From positions 1 to 10,445 of the forward strand of contig DNPC01000768.1 of the NCBI GenBank assembly GCA_003501565.1: 10,445 bases of DNA, read 5' to 3'. Shown here in pieces: positions 1-6,757 of this stretch. Under the pieces are notes generated by a model. That model worked only from the letters and a program-made list of their open reading frames with translations. It searched no databases and was not told the origin of the DNA. This stretch comes from Planctomycetaceae bacterium (GTDB taxonomy: Bacteria; Planctomycetota; Planctomycetia; Pirellulales; Pirellulaceae). Position 1 is the stretch's first letter; each line of letters starts with the position of its first letter. Position numbers and translations under genes: made by a program.

Positions 1-656
1 ACACGTTCGTCGCCGATGACGTTAATCGGATCCAGATCGATGCGGGAGACGGTGACGATCACATTAACGTGGGCCGATCTATCACACTGCCGGTCAATGT
101 CGACGGTGGAGCCGGAGACGACACAATCAAGACGGGAGCGGGCGATGACAATATCGTCGACCTGTTGGGCAACAATGTTATTGAATCGCGTGGCGGTTCC
201 GATGTCGTTAACACGGGTGACGGCCATGACCGAGTTGACTCGGGGTCTGGTGACGACCTGGTCCGAACCCGCGGCGGCTGCGACGTGATCTATGCCGGGG
301 CCGGGCACGACGTCGTGGTTGCCGGCGACGGAAATGACTGGATCTTCGGGCAGGACGGCCGAGACATCCTGATCGGGGGTGACGGCCGAGATAAAGTCTT
401 CGGCGGCAACGGTCAGGATATTCTGATCGGCGGCTTCACAGACCACGACGACAACGACGAAGCGTTGAATGCGATTCGAGACGAATGGACGTCCGATCGT
501 TCCCTTCAAAAGCGAGTTCGAAACATCTGGAACGGATCAGGTTCTGCCAATCGCGAGAACGGGCAGTACTTCCTGAATGGGCAGACGATTTCGAACGACG
601 GAGACCTTGACCTGCTGTTCGGAGGATTCGGCATCGACTGGTACCCCGGATGCTAG
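1..656 (+). CDS. RTX-type calcium-binding repeat protein, C-terminal part (5' end outside window)
   Basis: This is the last ~217 residues of a probably exported, calcium-binding protein. The frame is already open at base 3 and encodes an RTX unit (DAGDGDDHI) before the first candidate start, a GTG at 69. That GTG is therefore internal and the gene begins left of the window. From about 40 to 437 there are roughly ten imperfect nonapeptides of the GGxGxDxUx type, such as GGAGDDTI, GSGDDLV, GDGNDWIF and GGNGQDILIGG. In this family such units form a calcium-filled beta-roll. After the repeats comes a ~72-residue module (438-656) with EWTSDRS, an NGQYFL stretch and a DLDLLFGGFGIDW end. From memory, modules of this type close many large planctomycete RTX/cadherin surface proteins. 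The protein ends in Cys. It is separated from the kinase pair by 136 bases. The specific role is unknown; adhesion or cell surface is an inference. Confidence 0.85.
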   Translation, partial: TFVADDVNRIQIDAGDGDDHINVGRSITLPVNVDGGAGDDTIKTGAGDDNIVDLLGNNVIESRGGSDVVNTGDGHDRVDSGSGDDLVRTRGGCDVIYAGAGHDVVVAGDGNDWIFGQDGRDILIGGDGRDKVFGGNGQDILIGGFTDHDDNDEALNAIRDEWTSDRSLQKRVRNIWNGSGSANRENGQYFLNGQTISNDGDLDLLFGGFGIDWYPGC

Positions 657-792
657 GGGACGTGTCGGGGGGTCTTTGCTGTCACTTTAGCAAATGGCCC
701 CCGCAAACCGCCGCCTCTGCGGCGCCGACGAGTTTCAATTCGCAAATTTGTTGGCAGAATGTAGCTCCGTTGTGTGCTTCGCAGAGTGAACT
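657..792. other. intergenic gap with two hairpins
   Basis: This gap lies between the RTX gene and the first kinase gene. Two inverted repeats are visible. One pairs GGGGG (668-672) plus TTTGCT (675-680) with AGCAAA (689-694) plus CCCCC (698-702), with a small internal bulge. The second is CGCCGC (709-714) with GCGGCG (719-724) around a CTCT loop. Neither is followed by a T-run, so they are not classic intrinsic terminators, although they could end or stabilise the RTX transcript. No convincing sigma-70 promoter or Shine-Dalgarno site was found before the ATG at 793. Confidence 0.4.
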
Positions 793-3330
793 ATGAATTC
801 CGCCAACTCCAACTGCCCGGACGCTTTGACGATTCAGTCAGTCCTGAACGACTCTTGTGACCCTGCGGCACGAACTGAAGTGGAAAGCCATATTGATGAG
901 TGCGAGGACTGCCAGCGACGCCTGTCAGAAGTCGCAGAGAGTGGCTGGCGAGATCTGATGCCGAAAGATGGCCGACTGTCGATCAAAGAAACAGGGACCG
1001 GCGGCAGACCCTGTTCTGACGAGACTCGACACAAACCATCGCTCGCCACGTCGTCCATCGATCTGGATGGGGCAGAAACGACAGTGATTCAGAATTACGA
1101 GGTCGTATCTGAGATTGCTCGTGGCGGCATGGGTGTCGTTTATCGGGCCATTGACAGAACGTTGGGCCGCGATGTTGCGATTAAGCTGCTCTCCAGCGAT
1201 CGCGTGGAGGATGCGATCTGGCTGGATCGCTTTCATCGAGAAGCCCGACTGACAAGCGCATTGAACCACCCCAATGTTGTCACCATTTTTGAGGTCGGAG
1301 AGTTCAATCGACTTCCCTTTTTTGCCACGGAATTTGTCCACGGAGTCACACTTCGTTCTTTGATGCGTCGACGGCGGCTGACCATCGCCGAAACGATCGG
1401 GTACGCGATTCAGATTACGGCAGGGCTAACCGCAGCGCATGCAAGGGGGATTGTTCATCGCGATCTCAAGCCAGCGAATTTGATGGTTCGCGACGATGGC
1501 ATCGTTAAGATTCTGGACTTCGGGCTGGCTCGTCCGACTCGGAATTCTGAGATCACGTCCTCGGAATCCTCTTTGTCAGCGTCCGGACTTCTGATTGGTA
1601 CGATCGCATATATGTCTCCGGAGCAGGCGCGCGGACGTGAAGTGGATACTCAAAGCGACATCTTCAGTCTGGGAACGTTGCTGTACTTCATGCTGACAGG
1701 CCGGCAGCCGTTTCCGGGCGAAACTCCGAGCGACGTTTCGGCAGCGATCTTGACGCGGATGCCAAAGCCACTGACGGAAGTGGGAACCCAGGTCCCTCCG
1801 GACGTTCGAAAGCTGGTGATGCAGTGCCTGAGCAAAGACACCCAACATCGCCCGTCAGCCGACCGTGTTCATCAGGAACTGAAGAGGATTGCGGCGGTCC
1901 TCACTGCGGAATCCGCAGTCGCTGATCCTTCCGTCAGACCAGAACCAAACCACACGGCATCTGCTGTGACACAGGTTGCCGGGCATTCAGACACAGTCAC
2001 GCCCGCAAGTCCACCCGCCGAATTGAGCCCGATCCGATATGCGGCCAGCGGTGACGTGAACATCGCGTGGCAGGAGATCGGTCATGGCCCCATTGACCTG
2101 GTCTTCGTCATGGGATGGGTTTCGCATCTGGAATGGTTCTGGAAGCACCCGTCATTCGCATCGTTCCTAAAGCGACTGGCCTCGTTCTCACGCGTCATTT
2201 TGTTCGACAAGCGAGGGACAGGCCTGTCGGACAAGGTCCCTGTTAACGAGCTGCCCACCCTGGAAACTCGCATGGACGACGTTCGAGCCGTCATGGAGGC
2301 GGCCGAATCGGAACGCGCTGTCCTGTGTGGCGTGTCGGAAGGTGGTCCGCTCTGCACTCTGTTCGCCGCAACTTATCCTCAAAAGACCATCGCCATTGCG
2401 ATGATCGGCTGCTACGCACGCAGGCTCTGGGCAGAAGACTACCCTTGGGGCCCGACTGCTGAGGCCCGCGAAGTGTTTCTGGAAGAACTTCGACACAACT
2501 GGGGTGGTCCGCTGGGCATTGAAGATCGAGCTCCCACGCTTTCTGACGACCCCGAGTTTCGGCAGTGGTGGGCCAGCTATCTTCGAATGGGAGCCAGTCC
2601 CGGAGCCGCCGTCGCTTTGACGCGAATGAACGCGCAGATTGATGTGCGTCCGATTCTACCCAGCATTCAGGTACCGACTCTGGTCATTCACCGCATGGAC
2701 GACCGGTGCCTGCTTGTTGAAGAAGGTCGCCACATGGCAGAACTGATTCCGGGCGCGAAATTCGTTGAACTTCCCGGAGCCGACCATTTGCCGTTCGTCG
2801 GTGATGCCGAAGCGATTCTCGATGAGATTGAAGAGTTCCTGACGGGGAAAAGGCACGCGCCTCAGGTCGACCGTGTTCTTGCGACGGCCGTGCAGATTCT
2901 TCTCGATGTCGACGAGAACAGCGATGCACAGTTAAACGCAGTCAGTCAGTTCCATGCACTGGCCGCACATCAGGCTGACCTTTTCCGCGGTCAGAAATTC
3001 ACAGTGAACAGCGATGGGTTGTTGATTACGTTCGACGGCCCCGCTCGAGCGGTGAGGGCTGCAAACGCCATCTGCAGCCTTGCCAGTCGACTCGATCTGA
3101 ATCTGCGTTGCGGGCTCGATACCGGCCCCTGCGACATCGGCCCTGATGCGGTGACCGGACCAGCGGTCGAGCAGGCTTATCGAATTGCCTCGACGGCCTC
3201 TTTGCAAAGCGTGGTGGTGTCCGAGTCCGTCTTCCACCTTGTTTCCGGTGCCGGTCTTGAGTTTGTTCCGGGTTCAATAAGCCCGGAGCCTGACGCGTCG
3301 GAAGTTCGTGTGTTTCATCTTGTTCGTTAG
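793..3330 (+). CDS. zinc-finger Ser/Thr protein kinase fused to alpha/beta-hydrolase and degenerate class III cyclase domain
   Basis: 845 residues with no membrane segment, so probably cytosolic. An anti-sigma-like zinc finger (about 8-45) has C8, H33, C37 and C40. The Hanks-type kinase domain (about 102-370) has a glycine loop ARGGMG whose first Gly is Ala109. It keeps K131, E150, HRDLKPAN (D224, N229), DFG (D242) and SPEQAR, so it should be active. After a Pro/Ala-rich linker, residues ~412-685 form an alpha/beta-hydrolase. Its elbow is GVSEG (nucleophile S515), the acid is probably D637 and the base is H665 in GADH, so the triad is complete. Residues ~690-845 resemble a class III adenylate/guanylate cyclase domain (NSDGLLITFDGPARAV, then AYRIAS) that lacks the usual first metal Asp, Lys and Asn. 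The hydrolase-cyclase order is that of mycobacterial Rv1900c; the attached kinase is the unusual part. The gene starts at an ATG with only a weak upstream purine stretch. It is co-transcribed with the next kinase, 14 bases downstream. Substrates are unknown. Confidence 0.9.
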   Translation: MNSANSNCPDALTIQSVLNDSCDPAARTEVESHIDECEDCQRRLSEVAESGWRDLMPKDGRLSIKETGTGGRPCSDETRHKPSLATSSIDLDGAETTVIQNYEVVSEIARGGMGVVYRAIDRTLGRDVAIKLLSSDRVEDAIWLDRFHREARLTSALNHPNVVTIFEVGEFNRLPFFATEFVHGVTLRSLMRRRRLTIAETIGYAIQITAGLTAAHARGIVHRDLKPANLMVRDDGIVKILDFGLARPTRNSEITSSESSLSASGLLIGTIAYMSPEQARGREVDTQSDIFSLGTLLYFMLTGRQPFPGETPSDVSAAILTRMPKPLTEVGTQVPPDVRKLVMQCLSKDTQHRPSADRVHQELKRIAAVLTAESAVADPSVRPEPNHTASAVTQVAGHSDTVTPASPPAELSPIRYAASGDVNIAWQEIGHGPIDLVFVMGWVSHLEWFWKHPSFASFLKRLASFSRVILFDKRGTGLSDKVPVNELPTLETRMDDVRAVMEAAESERAVLCGVSEGGPLCTLFAATYPQKTIAIAMIGCYARRLWAEDYPWGPTAEAREVFLEELRHNWGGPLGIEDRAPTLSDDPEFRQWWASYLRMGASPGAAVALTRMNAQIDVRPILPSIQVPTLVIHRMDDRCLLVEEGRHMAELIPGAKFVELPGADHLPFVGDAEAILDEIEEFLTGKRHAPQVDRVLATAVQILLDVDENSDAQLNAVSQFHALAAHQADLFRGQKFTVNSDGLLITFDGPARAVRAANAICSLASRLDLNLRCGLDTGPCDIGPDAVTGPAVEQAYRIASTASLQSVVVSESVFHLVSGAGLEFVPGSISPEPDASEVRVFHLVR

Positions 3331-3344
3331 CGAGAAAGCTCAGA

Positions 3345-5828
3345 ATGGCTGCGAATGCTCCATCGTGTCCTGCGGATGCGTTATTCGATAGTTTTCTTTC
3401 TGACGAGGCATCAGACGATGACCGAAGAGACTTCGAATCGCACCTGAACGACTGTGAATCCTGTCAGGTGAGACTGGAAAAACGGCTTTCGTCCGCGGAG
3501 TGGCGAAGACTGCTTCCCAAAGATCCGGGTACACCAATCAGCATCGTCAGGAAAGAATCTGATGGAAAGGCGGAGTCTGAACAGCCGATCGTTGATGGAT
3601 ACACAATTGAAGCTGTCATCGGTCATGGGGGAATGGGGACCGTCTACCGCGCGCATCAGCACAGTCTGAATCGAACCGTCGCCTTGAAGATTCTGTCAAG
3701 CACTGCGACCGAGAACCCACGGCGCTGGCTTCGTTTCAAGACCGAAGTTGAGGCCATCGGAAGACTGCAGCACCCGAATATTGTCCGCGTGTTCGACGCA
3801 GGCGAATACAAAGAACGAGCTTATGTCGCGCAGGAGCTCTGCGATTCGGAATCGCTGGAATCTCAGATGGGCACGCCCCGGCCGCCCTCCGATGTGGTCA
3901 GTCTGTTGCAGCAACTTGTCGATGCCATTGATCATGCCCATCGGCAGGAGGTTCTGCACCGAGATATCAAGCCGTCCAACATTCTGTTTGCTGGTGGTCG
4001 GGTCAAACTGGCGGACTTCGGACTTGCGAAGCTTACGGACATGGACGATTCACTGACTCGCACGCGAGACGTCATGGGCTCTCCGTCCTACATGGCCCCG
4101 GAGCAGGCTCGAGCCGATCATGAGGCCATCGGGCCGGAAACCGATATCTTCCAGACCGGCATTCTGATGTATGAACTATTGACGGGAATCGCACCGTTCC
4201 GTGCGGATTCGGCCGTCGAAACTCTTCGACTCGCTCAGGAACACGAACCCGTTTCGCCCCGACGTCTGCAACCCAGCATTCCACGAGACCTTCAAACGAT
4301 CTGTCAGAAATGCCTGTCCAAACGACCATCCGATCGATACCGAACCGCAGCAGCACTCGCTGAGGACCTGCAGCGATTTCAAGACGGACGTCCAATTCAT
4401 GCCAGGCCTCCGGGAATTCTGGTCCGTTCATGGAAATGGACACGACGACGGCCTGCCGCGGCAGCGTTGATTGGCGTCACGGTCCTCGCGATTGCCTCGC
4501 TGCTTCTCATGTGGGCAAACTTCACGAGTGAATTGGCAGAGCAAACCAGAATTGCGGAAGGAAAGACTCAGGAAGCTCAACGAAATCTTGAAGACCAGAT
4601 CGAAGCCAACGCCGCGACGCTCGAGGTTTTAGGCTTCTTCACGGTGGACCTGCTCGACGCAGCAAATCCGGAAAACGATGGCGCCAATGTCAAAGTCATT
4701 GACGTCATCGACCGCGCAAGTGTCGACGTTGAAGAGCGGTTTGGTGACCGGCCGCGAGTGGAAGCAATTGTCCAGACAGCCATTGGCAATGTGTACCTCG
4801 AACTCGGGCAACCGCTGAAGGCCCTTCCGCACATGGAACGTGGCGTGAAGCTGTTCCAGGACGTCAACGAGCCATTGAATCAACAGTCGTATGTGGCCAG
4901 CTATCAGCTTGCGCTTTGTTTCAAAGGATTAGGTCGCTACGAAGATGCGCTGAAAATCGCGGACCGCTTGACGCCATTAGCCGCGGAACTCGGGATTGAG
5001 CACGAACTGGAACTCCGATTCTTCAGATCCGGACAGGTCCTGCGTGATGCAAAGCCTGCAGCAATGATCGAACATCTTCAGCAACTTCATTCTGACTGCG
5101 TTCAGCACCTTGGAGCAAACAATCGACTGACGTTATCCGTTCTTGGCAATCTGACCGTGGCCTACCTGAAGTCGGGCGACCTGAAAAAGGCCGAAGAACA
5201 CGAACGTCAGCGACTGGCAGAGACCGAGGAGATTCTGGGACCAGATGATCCGGACACCGTGATCTCACTCAACAACCTCGCCATCATTCTCGTCCGTCAG
5301 GGTCGGTTTGAAGAATCCGAGAAACTTCAACGTGACGTTTTGGAACGAAAGACTCGATCCCTGGGTGAAAAACACTTTGGAACGATCGGTCAGAAACACA
5401 ATCTGGCAATGGTGATCTGGCGACAGGGGCGACATCAGGAAGCGACAGACCTGCTGCAGGAAGTCATTGTTCAACGTGGCGAAGTCTACGGCCCATCCGA
5501 TCCTCGACCGCTGGAAACGACCTACCAGGCGGGCCGGATGTACCTGGTCATGGAGGAGTACGAACGCGGTGAAGAGTTATTCGACCGCGTGCTGGGTCCG
5601 CTTGTCGAAGATCGGCCTGCAACCGGTCAATGGGCCAGCCTGTTGACGGTGTGGGCTGAGTTCAAGATCCGTCAGAAGAAACTGCCTCGCGCGAGAACGT
5701 TACTGGATAGTGCTCACGCGGTCTTCGAAACGGCCCCCGATGAGAAAAACGCCAGCCGGCTGAAAGCTCTTGCAACTGCTGAAGATTTGCTGAAACAGCA
5801 GGATGCAGACGCCACGAGTTCGGACTGA
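3345..5828 (+). CDS. zinc-finger Ser/Thr protein kinase with transmembrane segment and TPR tail
   Basis: 827 residues. The N-terminal zinc finger has C8, H33, C37 and C40 at exactly the positions found in the upstream kinase, followed by the same W-R-x-L-x-P-K-D motif. The kinase domain (about 86-345) has a full GHGGMG loop (93-98), K115, an alpha-C Glu (E134 or E136), HRDIKPSN (D207, N212), DFG (D224) and APEQAR (251-256), so it should be catalytic. A basic RRRP stretch leads into one membrane helix (about 371-391), then a coiled-coil-like segment (about 395-425). The rest, to about residue 800, is helical with TPR units of the kinesin-light-chain kind, for example SLNNLAIILVRQGRFEESEK and HNLAMVIWRQGRHQEA. 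By topology the kinase faces the cytoplasm and the TPR region the other side of the membrane. This architecture is common in planctomycetes. TPRs usually bind peptides or proteins; the partner cannot be told. Its start follows the stop of the first kinase gene by 14 bases, with a GAGAAAG purine tract in between. Confidence 0.92.
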   Translation: MAANAPSCPADALFDSFLSDEASDDDRRDFESHLNDCESCQVRLEKRLSSAEWRRLLPKDPGTPISIVRKESDGKAESEQPIVDGYTIEAVIGHGGMGTVYRAHQHSLNRTVALKILSSTATENPRRWLRFKTEVEAIGRLQHPNIVRVFDAGEYKERAYVAQELCDSESLESQMGTPRPPSDVVSLLQQLVDAIDHAHRQEVLHRDIKPSNILFAGGRVKLADFGLAKLTDMDDSLTRTRDVMGSPSYMAPEQARADHEAIGPETDIFQTGILMYELLTGIAPFRADSAVETLRLAQEHEPVSPRRLQPSIPRDLQTICQKCLSKRPSDRYRTAAALAEDLQRFQDGRPIHARPPGILVRSWKWTRRRPAAAALIGVTVLAIASLLLMWANFTSELAEQTRIAEGKTQEAQRNLEDQIEANAATLEVLGFFTVDLLDAANPENDGANVKVIDVIDRASVDVEERFGDRPRVEAIVQTAIGNVYLELGQPLKALPHMERGVKLFQDVNEPLNQQSYVASYQLALCFKGLGRYEDALKIADRLTPLAAELGIEHELELRFFRSGQVLRDAKPAAMIEHLQQLHSDCVQHLGANNRLTLSVLGNLTVAYLKSGDLKKAEEHERQRLAETEEILGPDDPDTVISLNNLAIILVRQGRFEESEKLQRDVLERKTRSLGEKHFGTIGQKHNLAMVIWRQGRHQEATDLLQEVIVQRGEVYGPSDPRPLETTYQAGRMYLVMEEYERGEELFDRVLGPLVEDRPATGQWASLLTVWAEFKIRQKKLPRARTLLDSAHAVFETAPDEKNASRLKALATAEDLLKQQDADATSSD

Positions 5829-6004
5829 CAGGTTGAGCGTCACTCAGCCGGAGCAACTCTTCGGTACGACTTTTGGATACTGAAGAATCGAGTCGGCTCT
5901 GACATTTCAAGAATGCTCTGCGAACTCAACACGTATTCAACGTGGGCTAACCGAGACAGTTGTGGTGCCGGGGCAGGAATGTCACTGATTTGGAGACTCG
6001 CATG

Positions 6005-6040
6005 AAAAAGGGGCCTGCAGTCAAATGCTGCAAGCCCCTT
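6005..6040 (-). terminator. candidate intrinsic terminator hairpin reading leftwards
   Basis: A 13-base stem (6008-6020 with 6028-6040) has one C-A mismatch and a 7-base loop. Read on the minus strand, the GC-rich stem runs into a short T-run (complement of AAAAA at 6005-6009), as in a Rho-independent terminator. On the plus strand no T-run follows. It could end minus-strand transcription coming from the sulfatase remnant ~365 bases away, which would then run antisense through the HTH gene. The T-run is short and partly inside the stem, so function is uncertain. Confidence 0.45.
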
Positions 6041-6103
6041 GGTTCAATCGCGTTGCGTCGAAACGCTTTGGGTGGTTGATAGCTCCCCGAGGCGGTCTCA
6101 ATC

Positions 6104-6118
6104 CGAACCGCGGGTTCG
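6104..6118. repeat. short perfect inverted repeat upstream of HTH gene
   Basis: CGAACC and GGTTCG flank a GCG centre, 39 bases before the proposed TTG start of the HTH gene. It could be an operator for that putative DNA-binding protein or a small RNA hairpin. A six-base arm can also arise by chance. Confidence 0.25.
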
Positions 6119-6141
6119 TCGAGCTAGGTGCCTTTCGTACC

Positions 6142-6148
6142 AGGAGGT
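6142..6148 (+). promoter_or_regulatory. Shine-Dalgarno site that decides a TTG start
   Basis: AGGAGGT lies 8 bases before an in-frame TTG at 6157. It is the best ribosome-binding match noticed in the window, and it favours TTG 6157 over the ATGs at 6025, 6172 and 6244. Confidence 0.55.
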
Positions 6149-6156
6149 TACGACGA

Positions 6157-6384
6157 TTGCCGCATGTCGAGATGTTCAAGTGGAACTCGATTTTGGACCA
6201 AATTCGGGCGGAATCGGAGTCGGCAAGACCGAAACGCGATCGCATGGGTTTGGCCTATTACTATCAGTCGTTACTTGATTCCGGCGAGGTCAGCACACGA
6301 GCCGAATTGGCCAGGTTTCTCGGTGTAAGCCGCGCCCGTGTTACCCAAGTCCTCAGGAGACTCGGCAACGACAAAGCGGGGTGA
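6157..6384 (+). CDS. small helix-turn-helix DNA-binding protein
   Basis: 75 residues if translation starts at the TTG behind AGGAGGT. The frame itself is open back to an ATG at 6025, which would give 119 residues. Residues ~26-70 hold the only recognisable part: a basic stretch (ARPKRDR), an aromatic YYYQSLLDSGEV helix and then a clear helix-turn-helix (about 48-69, TRAELARFLGVSRARVTQVL). This kind of HTH recalls ParB/KorB and the DNA-binding segments linked to recombinases. It is therefore either a small stand-alone regulator or the leftover DNA-binding end of a larger mobile-element protein. No catalytic domain accompanies it. It is convergent with the sulfatase remnant, with 20 bases between the two stops. 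A palindrome at 6104-6118 might be its own operator. The HTH call is firm, the biological role unknown. Confidence 0.6.
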   Translation: MPHVEMFKWNSILDQIRAESESARPKRDRMGLAYYYQSLLDSGEVSTRAELARFLGVSRARVTQVLRRLGNDKAG

Positions 6385-6404
6385 TCACTCCGCAATCGGG
6401 TTCA

Positions 6405-6740
6405 CTACCGCTCAACTTCCAGGTGCGCCACCTGAACCGTCATCCCATACCGAGCGGAATTCTGTCCGATCATGATGCTGGCCCGGGTCGGCGAAATGAT
6501 GGGACTTTCAAATGCACAGGAAAACGTCATCCCGTGAGCATCCAGCCGCTCGATATTTGGCGTCTCATAAAGCGACGTCTTTCCGTGGAGCGTGGTATCC
6601 GCCCGGTCAAAGTCGTCCGCCAGAATGAGAACAATGTTTCTCGGAGGTTCGGCTGCAACTGGCGCCGTCATTACGAACAGCAGGAACAGGCTAAGTTTGT
6701 ATTTCAGGGTGTCGTGCGTTTGCGTTGGTTCAGGCCACAT
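6405..6740 (-). pseudogene. truncated sulfatase (N-terminal remnant, nucleophile lost)
   Basis: 111 residues from the ATG at 6740, chosen because it lies just past the stop of the LamG gene and has GGAG 4 bases before it. The frame extends upstream to 6806 but would overlap that gene. A signal peptide is clear (about 15-30: hydrophobic LSLFLLFVMTAPVAA). The start of a type I sulfatase follows: RNIVLILADD with the metal-binding Asp pair D42/D43, then YETPNIERLDAHGMTF, then PIISPTRASIMIGQNSARYG. Working sulfatases have Cys or Ser two residues before the Pro of the P-T-R motif; it is converted to formylglycine. Here that place is Ile82. The frame stops at 111 residues, whereas family members usually have 400-600, and the missing part is not found downstream, where the HTH gene lies. 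Catalysis is very unlikely. It is probably a decayed last gene of the LamG series. Confidence 0.8.
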
Positions 6741-6757
6741 GGGGCTCCGACGCTCAG

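Larger units (their letters stand above)
5829..6156. other. gene-poor gap between kinase operon and HTH gene
   Basis: No convincing coding sequence is seen here in either direction. The HTH frame is open back to an ATG at 6025, but that stretch lies in a hairpin loop and shows no recognisable protein features. Structure present includes an imperfect long inverted repeat (5846-5862 with 5882-5898, about 12 of 17 positions pairing, 19-base loop) soon after the TPR-kinase stop. It could help end that transcript but has no T-run. A short CACGT/ACGTG repeat lies at 5930-5944, a strong hairpin at 6008-6040 and a CGAACC/GGTTCG palindrome at 6104-6118. No tRNA or clear promoter was found. Confidence 0.4.

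Noticed and set aside
69..71. GTG at 69 as start of the RTX protein
   Set aside because: In-frame sequence before it already encodes an RTX unit, so the gene starts outside the window.
709..724. GC hairpin as intrinsic terminator of the RTX gene
   Set aside because: The stem is only six pairs and no T-run follows.
6041..6120. Possible tRNA (GGTTCAATC resembles a T-arm)
   Set aside because: No matching acceptor, anticodon or D arms could be folded around it.
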